Source of the DNA: Chamaesiphon sp. GL140_3_metabinner_129_sub
GTDB taxonomy: Bacteria; Cyanobacteriota; Cyanobacteriia; Cyanobacteriales; Chamaesiphonaceae
Assembly (NCBI GenBank): GCA_025358725.1
Contig: JANYIT010000133.1
Location: 1 to 34,091, forward strand
Direction: 5' to 3'
DNA length: 34,091 nt
The position numbers and the translations under genes are program-made. The notes below the pieces were generated by a model that was not told where the DNA came from, did not search any database, and saw only the letters and a list, made by a program, of their open reading frames with translations. Of this stretch, positions 1 to 7,140 are shown piece by piece (the first letter of the stretch is position 1; each line of letters opens with the position of its first letter).

Positions 1-38
1 TTCTCTGATACTTCTTTCCACAGATTCAGAACATTACC
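1..38. mobile_element. Terminal inverted repeat of an IS1-family element, interior lies off the left edge
   Basis: The first 38 bases are one end of an insertion sequence. Read on the minus strand the end starts GGTAATGTTCTGAATCTG, and the same sequence reappears in the opposite orientation at 33952-33989, where an InsA-like reading frame follows. GGTAATG is the usual outer end of IS1-family elements. The inner boundary falls between bases 38 and 39, exactly where the reading frame of an IS5-family transposase is broken. Only the tip is visible, so it cannot be told whether this is the left or right end of its copy. Confidence 0.8.
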
Positions 39-92
39 CAATGGTTCGATGATTTCCCACTCTCTGTCTGTCAAGCTGCTTGCATACACCAT
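39..92 (-). pseudogene. IS5-family transposase, N-terminal fragment cut by the IS1 element
   Basis: Reading on the minus strand from the ATG at 92-90 gives MVYASSLTDREWEIIEPL, which I recognise as the usual N-terminus of cyanobacterial IS5-family transposases of the DUF4096 type. After 18 codons the frame runs into the IS1-family end at base 38 and homology stops. The rest of this transposase, if it survives, lies beyond the IS1 copy off the left edge. The intact gene would encode the DNA cleavage and strand-transfer enzyme of its own element; this copy is inactivated. The outer end of the IS5-family element probably lies near 122-141, but I cannot fix it from one side. Confidence 0.72.
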
Positions 93-161
93 TTATTTCT
101 CATTTTAGCTCCTTCTAAAAAGATCCCAAATGGGTTCTATAAACTGATCGTTTCCATTCAA

Positions 162-587
162 TCATCCACATTCTACCGATCGATCTGGGCGTTGGCGTAG
201 CCGACTGTCGGTAATCGCCACTGTCACAAATCCAGATTCAGGATTGAGCCGAAACTTTTGCTTGGGTACTAATAGCATATCGGTCTGTGCCGCACATAGA
301 GCCGCTGCTTCGGCGACACTAGCAGTCCCAACTAATCCTGATACCAATTGAGAAGATCGATCTACGGTAACGGAATTCAGCCGTTCTGGGCTGTAAATTT
401 TTAAAAACCAACCTGAATCGCGACAATATTTGACCAATCCTAGCTCATTTGCCTTGCGATCGAGTGTCGCAATCCCCGCAATTGTGGCAAGATCTAGATC
501 GTACTCGGTGAATACTGACTCGATCGCTCGTTGGATAACTAGTTTTGAGACACCCCGCTGACATCCTATTCCTACCCATAAACACAT
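162..587 (-). CDS. Cobalamin biosynthesis protein, CobE/CbiG C-terminal domain
   Basis: A small stand-alone protein matching the C-terminal domain of CbiG, called CobE when alone. It has the opening WVGIGCQRG, then a helix, the segment GIATLDRKANELGL, and near the end the ASVAEAAAL and LLVPKQKF motifs. CbiG opens ring A of cobalt-precorrin-5A in corrin synthesis; the exact role of the isolated domain is less clear. I chose the ATG at 587, which starts MCLWVGIGCQRG as in the family, over the GTG at 602. With that start, its ATG overlaps the divergent rsmI ATG by two bases. The N-terminal CbiG domain is absent and no other cobalamin gene is in the window. It ends about 20 bases from the probable IS5-family end, but the C-terminus looks complete. 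Confidence 0.8.
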   Translation of the reverse strand: MCLWVGIGCQRGVSKLVIQRAIESVFTEYDLDLATIAGIATLDRKANELGLVKYCRDSGWFLKIYSPERLNSVTVDRSSQLVSGLVGTASVAEAAALCAAQTDMLLVPKQKFRLNPESGFVTVAITDSRLRQRPDRSVECG

Positions 588-1437
588 GTCGAATGAAGTC
601 ACTGGTAAAACTCTATATCTAGTTGGTACGCCGATCGGTAACTTGGGTGATATGACAATGCGGGGAATTCAGGTATTGCAAGATGTCGATACAATCGCGG
701 CCGAAGATACCCGCCATACTGGTAAATTACTCCATCATTTTCAGATTAAGACACCCCAAATTAGCTATCACCAGCATAACGAACAACAACGAATTCCCGA
801 ACTAATTAGTCAATTAGAATCAGGTAAATCGATCGCACTTGTCACCGATGCGGGGATGCCTGGAATTTCCGATCCTGGTTATCTGATTGTCTCAGCTTGT
901 GTCGCTGCTGGAATTCGGGTGATTCCGATTCCGGGCGTAACAGCCGTAATTACCGCTGTAAGTACGTCGGGATTACCGAGCGACAGGTTTGCATTTGAAG
1001 GCTTTTTACCAGCCAAAGGACAGGAACGTAAAGACCGATTAGAATCTGTTTCGGGTGATGCTCGTACCCTCGTTTTTTATGAATCTCCCCACCGTTTGCG
1101 TCAGACTTTAGCAGATTTTGCGACGACATTTGGAGCGGAGCGACAGATTGTGATCGGGAGAGAATTAACCAAGTTACATGAAGAATTTTGGCGGGGAAAT
1201 GTCGGTGAATCGATCGAACACTATATCCAAACCGAACCGCAAGGGGAATATGTACTCGTCCTAGCTGGTGCCCCTGTCAGCCATCCTACCCTCTCAGATG
1301 AAGCAATCGATCGAGCCTTAATTGAATTGATGATCAATGGGACATCGCGTTCTCAAGCCAGTCGAATTGTCGCCGAACAAATCTCTCAATCGCGCCGATA
1401 TGTTTATCAATTAGCACTCGCGATCAATCTTGATTAG
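586..1437 (+). CDS. rsmI: 16S rRNA (cytidine(1402)-2'-O)-methyltransferase RsmI
   Basis: Transfers a methyl group from S-adenosylmethionine to the 2'-OH of C1402 in the decoding centre of 16S rRNA. The 283-residue length is normal. The N-terminus has the family signature LYLVGTPIGNLGDMT, followed by AAEDTRHT, ALVTDAGMPGISDPG and FEGFLPAKG, which form the SAM-binding tetrapyrrole-methylase fold. The C-terminal part (about residues 235-283) is the helical RsmI tail, with SRSQASRIVAEQ. No Shine-Dalgarno sequence is visible, because the upstream bases code for the divergent CobE-like protein. The stop lies one base from the stop of the convergent antitoxin-like gene, so there is no room for a terminator between them. 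Confidence 0.96.
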   Translation: MSNEVTGKTLYLVGTPIGNLGDMTMRGIQVLQDVDTIAAEDTRHTGKLLHHFQIKTPQISYHQHNEQQRIPELISQLESGKSIALVTDAGMPGISDPGYLIVSACVAAGIRVIPIPGVTAVITAVSTSGLPSDRFAFEGFLPAKGQERKDRLESVSGDARTLVFYESPHRLRQTLADFATTFGAERQIVIGRELTKLHEEFWRGNVGESIEHYIQTEPQGEYVLVLAGAPVSHPTLSDEAIDRALIELMINGTSRSQASRIVAEQISQSRRYVYQLALAINLD

Positions 1438-1438
1438 G

Positions 1439-1642
1439 TCATAGGTTGATTTCTGATTTCAGATCGTTCCAAGCTACAGTGCCTTCCGTTCTGACAGTTG
1501 CTATTGCAACACGAGCATCTTGCAGATCTTCATGTTCTTCTTCTTGTTTGGCTTTGAGAAACTGGAGAAAATCCAAGACTTCACCAATTAGTGGATCGGG
1601 TACGTTATCTAACTCTTGAATTAATAGTTCTTTAAAGGTCAT
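1439..1642 (-). CDS. DUF2281-type antitoxin-like small protein, no toxin partner
   Basis: A 67-residue acidic protein. The opening LIQELDNVPDPLIGEVLDFLQFLK matches the DUF2281 family, which in cyanobacteria is usually the first gene of a VapB-like toxin-antitoxin pair. A charged linker (KQEEEHEDLQDAR) and a short C-terminal segment follow. A toxin gene would be expected directly downstream, but the stop is one base from the rsmI stop and no PIN or RelE reading frame is present. It is therefore an orphan, perhaps a remnant of a lost pair or a regulator acting elsewhere. It is divergent from the monooxygenase gene, with about 75 bases between them. The family call rests on the N-terminal 25 residues. 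Confidence 0.7.
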   Translation of the reverse strand: MTFKELLIQELDNVPDPLIGEVLDFLQFLKAKQEEEHEDLQDARVAIATVRTEGTVAWNDLKSEINL

Positions 1643-1717
1643 AGTTTTTAGATCATGGATAGAATTTGAGTAACTAAGTATATTTTATCAGGCGAACATT
1701 ATTGTTTGTCACAACAG

Positions 1718-2926
1718 ATGAACCAGGTGGTGATTATTGGTGCGGGACCTACGGGTTTGACTCTGGCGATGTTGCTGGCACAGCGAGGTATTGCGGTTAA
1801 GTTGATTGAAGCTTCCCGTAGCTTTCGACGGACTTTTCGGGGTGAGGCGTTGATGCCTAGTGGTTTAGATGCAATTTTCCAAATGGGTTTAGCAGATCTA
1901 GTCGCAGGTATTCCTCATTGCGCTCTCGATGCTTGGGAGTTTATCATTGAGCGTCGCCCCATTTTTCGAGTTGATGAGCCGCTAGAGACTGGTGGAAAAG
2001 CTTGTACGTTGATCTCCCAGCCTGCTTTGCTAGAGCAGGTTTTGGCGAAGGCGAATGATTGTCCTAGCTTTGAATTTATCCAAGGCTCTGCTGTAAAAGA
2101 TTTATTATGGCAAGATGGGCGAATAGCAGGCGTAACCCTGGGCGATCATCGTGAAATCGCCGCAGATCTGGTAATTGGGGCAGATGGACGAAATTCGATC
2201 GTGCGTCAGAAGGCAAATTTATCGCTCCAGGAAGAAGCGACCAGTTTTAATATTCTCTGGTTTAAACTGGCAAGCAGTCCCCGATTTGAAGCAGAGAATG
2301 TGTTTTACTCGATCGTGTGTGGTGACGATGCCTTTGGTTTATTCCGCAGCTCGGAAGGCAATCTTCAGATTGGATGGTCACTGCATGGAAATTCTGCGAA
2401 TAGTTGGCAGCAGATCGATTGGGTGGAAAGGATTGCAGCAGCTTCACCTGATTGGTTAGCGGCACATATTCGGTCTCAATCAGACTCAATTGAGCGACCA
2501 GTTTTATTATCAGTTACCGTTGGACGTTGCCCACAATGGTATGCGCCGGGGTTATTACTCTTGGGCGACGCGGCACATCCGATGTCACCAATTCGCGCTC
2601 AAGGTATCAATATGGCATTACGGGATGCTATAATTGCTACCAATTATTTAGCCCCAGCATTGCAAAAAAATTCTAGTCTCGCAGAAATCGATGCATTACT
2701 CCCGCAAATTCAAGCGGAGCGAGAACCAGAAATTATTCAGATTCAAAAGCTCCAAAGAGCAGAAATAGCCCAAGCTGAACTACTCCGAAATTATCCATTG
2801 ATTCGACATGGAGTAAGTCGTCTAGCATCGACAATCCCGTCAATCAGCAACCGGATTCGTCAATCTTGGGTCGATCGACAATTTCAATTACGGCGCGGAT
2901 TTGCTAACGTTTGTTTGAAAGTATAG
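1718..2926 (+). CDS. FAD-dependent monooxygenase (PHBH-like)
   Basis: A flavoprotein of the p-hydroxybenzoate hydroxylase class, about 402 residues. The N-terminus has the dinucleotide-binding motif VVIIGAGPTGLTLA followed by an acidic strand end (LIEAS). The segment FRGEALMPSG is typical of the cyanobacterial subgroup, VIGADGRNSIVR is the DG motif, and LLLGDAAHPMSPIRAQGIN is the second FAD-contacting motif. Such enzymes use NAD(P)H and oxygen to hydroxylate a small aromatic or isoprenoid substrate, but the substrate cannot be read from the sequence. The ATG at 1718 is preferred; an in-frame TTG at 1706 would add four residues. There is no clear ribosome binding site. It converges on fabD across a hairpin at 2947-2970. 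Confidence 0.9.
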   Translation: MNQVVIIGAGPTGLTLAMLLAQRGIAVKLIEASRSFRRTFRGEALMPSGLDAIFQMGLADLVAGIPHCALDAWEFIIERRPIFRVDEPLETGGKACTLISQPALLEQVLAKANDCPSFEFIQGSAVKDLLWQDGRIAGVTLGDHREIAADLVIGADGRNSIVRQKANLSLQEEATSFNILWFKLASSPRFEAENVFYSIVCGDDAFGLFRSSEGNLQIGWSLHGNSANSWQQIDWVERIAAASPDWLAAHIRSQSDSIERPVLLSVTVGRCPQWYAPGLLLLGDAAHPMSPIRAQGINMALRDAIIATNYLAPALQKNSSLAEIDALLPQIQAEREPEIIQIQKLQRAEIAQAELLRNYPLIRHGVSRLASTIPSISNRIRQSWVDRQFQLRRGFANVCLKV

Positions 2927-2946
2927 AGACGTTGGCGCGTTACTAA

Positions 2947-2970
2947 ACCTCCCCCTTTCTAAGGGGAGGT
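2947..2970. terminator. Hairpin between convergent monooxygenase and fabD genes
   Basis: ACCTCCCC and GGGGAGGT form a perfect 8-bp stem around an 8-base loop. They are followed by GCCGCAGGCGGTGGGG, a tail that accompanies this hairpin in a widely scattered bacterial intergenic repeat. It lies about 20 bases after the monooxygenase stop and just past the fabD stop, so it could end both transcripts, but it has no U tract. Confidence 0.5.
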
Positions 2971-2991
2971 GCCGCAGGCGGTGGGGTAAAT

Positions 2992-3876
2992 CTACGCTAT
3001 TGCGTCCAACTCCGATCGAGTCCCCACTTGCGCCGTTAAAATGCCCTCACAGGTACGTTTAATCAATCCACCCAGCACTTTACCAGGACCGACCTCGATC
3101 GACCGTTGAATGCCTAATTCGGGCAACTGGAGTGATATTTCGCGCCACCGCACCGAACCGGTAATTTGTCTGTCGAGACGTTCTTTTAATTCACCCCCAT
3201 CAGTAGCAGCGATTGGGGAAACATTTGATAAGACGGGGATTTGAGCATCGTGGAACGTGACAGGAGCCAATAACTTCCCAAACTCGGTGGCGGCTGTCGC
3301 CATCATGGGTGAATGGAATGCACCAGAGACTTTCAGCGGAATTGCCCGTTTAAGCTTAATTTTTGCCAATACAGCCGCGATCCCTTCTGCAGTTCCCGAA
3401 ATAACAGCTTGCACGGCACTATTGTCATTGGCCAAGACGACACCTTCAGTATCGGCGATCACAGCTTCTAATTGCGCTCGATCGAAACCTAATAATGCTG
3501 TCATACCACCTTCTGAGGCTAGAGCCATCAACTCGGCACGACGCTTGACTAGTTGCAATCCTGTCTCAAAGTCGAATACATTAGCAGCATAAAGAGCGAC
3601 AAATTCACCCAAACTATGTCCAGCGACGGCATGAGGATTCAATCCTTTGAATTTGAGTTGGTCTACTAAAATACATTCAATCACATATAAACAGGGTTGC
3701 GTATATTGAGTATTTGCCAATTTTACTTCATCATTTTGGCAGATATCAACTACTGACCAACCGAGAATTTCAGCGGATCGATCGAATGTCGTTTTTGCTG
3801 AATCGATTGCTAATAAATCTACTCCCATACCGAGGATTTGTGAGCCTTGTCCGGGAAATACCCATGCAGTTTTCAT
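2992..3876 (-). CDS. fabD: Malonyl CoA-acyl carrier protein transacylase FabD
   Basis: Loads malonyl units from CoA onto acyl carrier protein for fatty acid synthesis in the cytoplasm. The 294-residue length is normal. The N-terminus has the oxyanion-hole signature WVFPGQGSQ, the nucleophile elbow GHSLG gives Ser88, VKRRAELM carries the malonate-binding arginine, and GAFHSPMM gives the catalytic histidine (about residue 187). The C-terminal region carries the GPGKVLGGLIKR motif. It is the last gene of the minus-strand plsX-fabH-(AAA/M41)-fabD group and follows the AAA/M41 gene after a 51-base gap that contains a short inverted repeat. The ATG start is the obvious one and has no clear Shine-Dalgarno sequence. 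Confidence 0.97.
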   Translation of the reverse strand: MKTAWVFPGQGSQILGMGVDLLAIDSAKTTFDRSAEILGWSVVDICQNDEVKLANTQYTQPCLYVIECILVDQLKFKGLNPHAVAGHSLGEFVALYAANVFDFETGLQLVKRRAELMALASEGGMTALLGFDRAQLEAVIADTEGVVLANDNSAVQAVISGTAEGIAAVLAKIKLKRAIPLKVSGAFHSPMMATAATEFGKLLAPVTFHDAQIPVLSNVSPIAATDGGELKERLDRQITGSVRWREISLQLPELGIQRSIEVGPGKVLGGLIKRTCEGILTAQVGTRSELDAIA

Positions 3877-3882
3877 AATTAG

Positions 3883-3922
3883 TTGGGAGTTAGGAGTTGG
3901 GAGATGAGAATTAAACTCCCAA
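3883..3922. repeat. Degenerate short tandem repeat with inverted arms upstream of fabD
   Basis: GTTGGGAGTTAGGAGTTGGG is a run of near-identical TTGGGAG/TTAGGAG units. It is followed by AAACTCCCAATT, which can pair with the first unit as a hairpin. It fills the 51-base gap between the AAA/M41 gene and fabD. Such low-complexity runs are common in cyanobacterial gene gaps, and no regulatory role can be claimed. Confidence 0.5.
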
Positions 3923-3927
3923 TTTGA

Positions 3928-5808
3928 TTAAAGTTTTACGTTTGAATCTGATTTTGGCAAAAATTGATCGTATTCTGGAATTTTCAGGAAGCCTTCAGTT
4001 TCAACTATTGCTGGTATACCATATTTTATCCCGATCGCGGCAACTTCTGCCGCTGCTAAATTACCAGTTGCAGCTAATCGCACGGATAGTTCTTGTAGTA
4101 GTGACTTGTGGGAAGATAATAATTCTCTGGTTTCCGATACCAGTCGAGTAATCATTTTTTCGATGTCGATGTCTGTAGTTTTCATCTCCATGCTATGCCC
4201 ATATTCGAGGGTATAGTTGGCTTGAAATTCATCATCGAAACCATAGCGGCGAATATAATCAATTGTGATTTTAGTAGCTTGTTCTCGATCGTGAATTCGT
4301 CCAACTGATGCTAATTTATCTCCAAAAATAATCTCTTCGGCAAGTCCACCTGCGAGATAAATTTTGACTTGGCGAATTAAGTTCTCCTTGGTTTCATAAA
4401 TCTGGTGTGGAAAAGTAAACCCACCAGCATAACTACTAGCTAACTTGGATTTTAGTTGCAATGGTGCTAGCCCGAATAACACCATGTAAGCCACTGCATG
4501 GCCGGATTCATGTACGCTAATATTAGCGATTGTCGCTTCTAAATTACTCTCGCGAATTTTATCAATTCGTCCGACAAAGAGAATTTCTTCTAATTGATAT
4601 CCAATTTGAGCAGTGATTTGGGACTTACCAAAATTATAGGCAATATCGATATACTTCTCGCTGCGTAATAGTGCTGTGAATAAAAACTTCGATAGATTAG
4701 TTTCGAGAATATCAATCAAACTAGAAAATACTGGACGGACCCCTTGAACTGGAAATACTCCATTGCGGTAGACTAATTCGTGGATTGATTGATCGATCTT
4801 AACATTCACGTCAAATTTAGCTTTAGTCGTGGTAATAACTCGATCGATCTCATGTGCGATTAATTTTTCAAAATCACATTTTTTTAGACTAGCATAAATG
4901 AGGTGAATATTTCCAAATCTGGCAACTTGTTCGGGACGGAAACTTTTACTGAGGGCATTTTTGATATCCACCATCGTAATCTTCTTGGTGAATGCATGAA
5001 AGATATCTGCATCGACATCCGATTCAGCAATTTGAGTTGCCATTGCAAAAGCTTCATCCAGATTACCACTAATAATTAGTAACGTCTTGGAATGATCGAT
5101 CGGTTCGTAAACTTTTTTCTTCTGTTTAGCTTGACGAATCTGTTCAATCATTTGCATCTGCGACATATCAGCGATATCCGATATCTCGCCATCTAATTGC
5201 AGCATTGTCTTGAGATTCTGCGCTTCGTAAAAACCCATCGTCGGATTTTCATCTACATCATCTTCGCCACGCTCCTTGCGCTTCTTGATATTTTTCTGTT
5301 GATATAAATAGTCCTGAATATAATAATCTAAATCATCTTTTACTCGTTTAGATAATTTACCATCACTCAACAGTTCCCAGAAGTCAGTAAACTTCGAGGA
5401 TTGAACTGGACTACCATCAGGATTAATCGTATTAAAACGTTGAATTTCATCGAACAAAACTATTGCTGGTTTGCCATCGCTAATACTATTTCGACTTAGC
5501 GCAGATCCTACCGAACTATCCCAAGAACCTCCCTCTGTGTGGCTAAGTTCGATTTCAACAAACCGATCCTGAAAATTGAGACATTTAACCAGTCGCCGAA
5601 CCAGATCGGTTTTACCTACTCCTGTCATCCCCCACAAATTGACGATGATTGGACGGCTCAAAATCTCTGGCATCAAATACCAAATCTGAATATAGTTGAG
5701 CAAATCGTCGATCGTTTCATCGATACCAACAAAGTGAGTTTTAAGTTCGATTCGCGTAGTTTCTAATATCTGCTTCCGCGCTTCAATCTGCTGAAAATCA
5801 ACTTCCAT
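3928..5808 (-). CDS. AAA+ ATPase (Clp/HslU-like) fused to FtsH-type M41 zinc metalloprotease
   Basis: A 626-residue protein that appears to carry unfoldase and protease in one chain. The first half is AAA+: Walker A GMTGVGKT (60-67), Walker B IVLFDE (116-121), sensor 1 LLIISGN (243-249), a probable arginine finger near Arg297 in RPEQVARFGNI, and a sensor-2-like GVRP (356-359). The small domain (about 300-392) resembles ClpX/ClpB D2, not FtsH. A charged insert of about 90 residues (151-240) separates Walker B from sensor 1. The second half is peptidase M41: HESGH zinc site (433-437), GGLAEEIIFG, and HDREQAT with Asp507 as likely third zinc ligand. No membrane helix is visible, unlike FtsH. It probably degrades proteins in the cytosol; substrates are unknown. 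It sits between fabH and fabD, same strand. I recall no characterised protein with this architecture. Confidence 0.85.
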   Translation of the reverse strand: MEVDFQQIEARKQILETTRIELKTHFVGIDETIDDLLNYIQIWYLMPEILSRPIIVNLWGMTGVGKTDLVRRLVKCLNFQDRFVEIELSHTEGGSWDSSVGSALSRNSISDGKPAIVLFDEIQRFNTINPDGSPVQSSKFTDFWELLSDGKLSKRVKDDLDYYIQDYLYQQKNIKKRKERGEDDVDENPTMGFYEAQNLKTMLQLDGEISDIADMSQMQMIEQIRQAKQKKKVYEPIDHSKTLLIISGNLDEAFAMATQIAESDVDADIFHAFTKKITMVDIKNALSKSFRPEQVARFGNIHLIYASLKKCDFEKLIAHEIDRVITTTKAKFDVNVKIDQSIHELVYRNGVFPVQGVRPVFSSLIDILETNLSKFLFTALLRSEKYIDIAYNFGKSQITAQIGYQLEEILFVGRIDKIRESNLEATIANISVHESGHAVAYMVLFGLAPLQLKSKLASSYAGGFTFPHQIYETKENLIRQVKIYLAGGLAEEIIFGDKLASVGRIHDREQATKITIDYIRRYGFDDEFQANYTLEYGHSMEMKTTDIDIEKMITRLVSETRELLSSHKSLLQELSVRLAATGNLAAAEVAAIGIKYGIPAIVETEGFLKIPEYDQFLPKSDSNVKL

Positions 5809-5811
5809 AGT

Positions 5812-5846
5812 TTAGGTATTAGGTATTAGGTGTTAGGCTTTAGGTT
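5812..5846. repeat. Five tandem TTAGGNN heptamers
   Basis: The units are TTAGGTA, TTAGGTA, TTAGGTG, TTAGGCT and TTAGGTT in direct succession. They lie in the 111-base gap between fabH and the AAA/M41 gene, ending four bases before its start codon as read on the minus strand. They resemble the heptanucleotide short tandem repeats known from cyanobacterial genomes. Confidence 0.75.
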
Positions 5847-5919
5847 GTAAATCCTAAAATTTGGTTGAACAAGTGATGAATCACACAATTCAGCCAGTCG
5901 CTTTCAACTTTTAACTTAA

Positions 5920-6924
5920 CTACCCCCATTTAAATATTGCAGCACCCCAACTTAAACCTGCACCAAAACCAGAAGTAGCAATCGTATCACCAGCTTGGAT
6001 TTTACCAGATCTCACAGATTCATTGAGTGCGATCGGAATTGAAGCCGCTGAAGTATTTCCATACTTAGCCACATTACTAACTACTTTCTCCGCCGAAATG
6101 TGTAGACGTTCGGCGACAGCATCCATAATTCTTTGATTGGCTTGGTGTAAAATTAACCAATCAATATGATCGCTGGTAAGATTAGCTTGATGAATGACTT
6201 TATCGATCGCTTCTGGTACGCGATTGATCGCAAAACGATAGACTTCCTTACCATTCATCGTCACGTATTGATACTTACCTTGAGTCAGGATCACCCCAGG
6301 AATTAATTCACTCAATTCAGGTTGAAAAGCGAGATTCAGACAACAATTTTGAGAGCCATCGCTGCGAATTTCAAAGCCTAATAATTGATCGACATCTTCT
6401 GTACCTTGCATGAGTACAGCACCTGCACCGTCACCAAATAATACACAAGTATTTCGATCGCTCCAATTTACCCACCGCGATAATAAATCGGCTCCAATTA
6501 CTAGAATATTCCGATAGACACCCGATCTTAGGTATTGCGCCGCAGTCACCACTCCAAATACAAATCCCGAACAAGCCGCAGTCAAATCAAAAGCTACCGC
6601 CTTAGTCGCCCCCAACTGTGCCTGAATCTGACAAGCAGTTCCAAATAAGTCTTCCGCAGAAGAAGTCGCCAAAATTATCATATCGACATCTGTCGCAACA
6701 ACTCCAGCCATGTCTAGAGCCTGCTGTGCCGCTTGAGTCGCAAACCCAGCCAATGACTCTCGATCGTTGCTAATGTGCCGTTGACGAATCCCTGTGCGGC
6801 TAGCAATCCACTCATCGGAGGTATCTACCACTTGTGCCAGTGCCTCATTGAGAACGACAGTCTCTGGGGCAGCCGCACCGCATCCGATAAAAGTGACTCC
6901 CATTCGTGAGTGATTTGATGGCAT
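5920..6924 (-). CDS. fabH: 3-oxoacyl-ACP synthase III (KAS III) FabH
   Basis: Starts fatty acid synthesis by condensing acetyl-CoA with malonyl-ACP. The protein is 334 residues with the thiolase fold. The catalytic triad is visible as Cys118 in TAACSGF, His260 in LILHQANQR and Asn290 in KYGNTSAAS. DEWIASRTGIRQRH near the N-terminus and GFGAGLSWGA at the C-terminus are family signatures. The start used is the ATG at 6924; the ATG seven codons inside (MGVTFIGCG) is also possible. The gene follows plsX after a gap of about 215 bases occupied by a large nested palindrome and is followed by the AAA/M41 gene. The plsX-fabH-fabD order is usual in bacteria; the inserted protease gene is not. Confidence 0.97.
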   Translation of the reverse strand: MPSNHSRMGVTFIGCGAAAPETVVLNEALAQVVDTSDEWIASRTGIRQRHISNDRESLAGFATQAAQQALDMAGVVATDVDMIILATSSAEDLFGTACQIQAQLGATKAVAFDLTAACSGFVFGVVTAAQYLRSGVYRNILVIGADLLSRWVNWSDRNTCVLFGDGAGAVLMQGTEDVDQLLGFEIRSDGSQNCCLNLAFQPELSELIPGVILTQGKYQYVTMNGKEVYRFAINRVPEAIDKVIHQANLTSDHIDWLILHQANQRIMDAVAERLHISAEKVVSNVAKYGNTSAASIPIALNESVRSGKIQAGDTIATSGFGAGLSWGAAIFKWG

Positions 6925-6973
6925 TTAGAGTTGGGGATAGGTGATGGAATAGTGAGGTAGCGGAGGCTATGGA

Positions 6974-7083
6974 GGGTACCCATAAAGGGCACCCCTACAG
7001 GCTAATTGTGTAGGGGTGCCCCTGTCTTGTCGTTTTTTTATTCAGGGGGAACCCCCGAATAAAAACGCCGCTTATGGGTACCC
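6974..7083. repeat. 110-bp nested palindromic element (MITE-like) between plsX and fabH
   Basis: The outer arms GGGTACCCATAA (6974-6985) and TTATGGGTACCC (7072-7083) are perfect 12-bp inverted repeats. Inside, GGGCACCCCTACA (6987-6999) pairs perfectly with TGTAGGGGTGCCC (7009-7021). A third hairpin, TTTTTATTC..GGGGG with CCCCC..GAATAAAAA, spans 7035-7065. The DNA can fold as a cruciform with three stems. A decayed relative lies at 11291-11341. No reading frame is present, so it would have to be moved in trans if it is mobile. Confidence 0.75.
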
Positions 7084-7140
7084 AAAGATTGTGGCAGTAA
7101 CCATAGATATGTATAGGAACAAGACTATGATTATCAACAT

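Noticed and set aside
1439-1642. Complete toxin-antitoxin system
   Set aside because: Only the antitoxin-like gene is present; rsmI occupies the place of the toxin.
2175-2489. Frames on both strands inside the monooxygenase gene
   Set aside because: They lie fully inside a clear FAD monooxygenase with conserved motifs and look like chance overlaps.
5812-5846. CRISPR array or telomere-like repeat
   Set aside because: Five seven-base units without spacers; this is a short tandem repeat.
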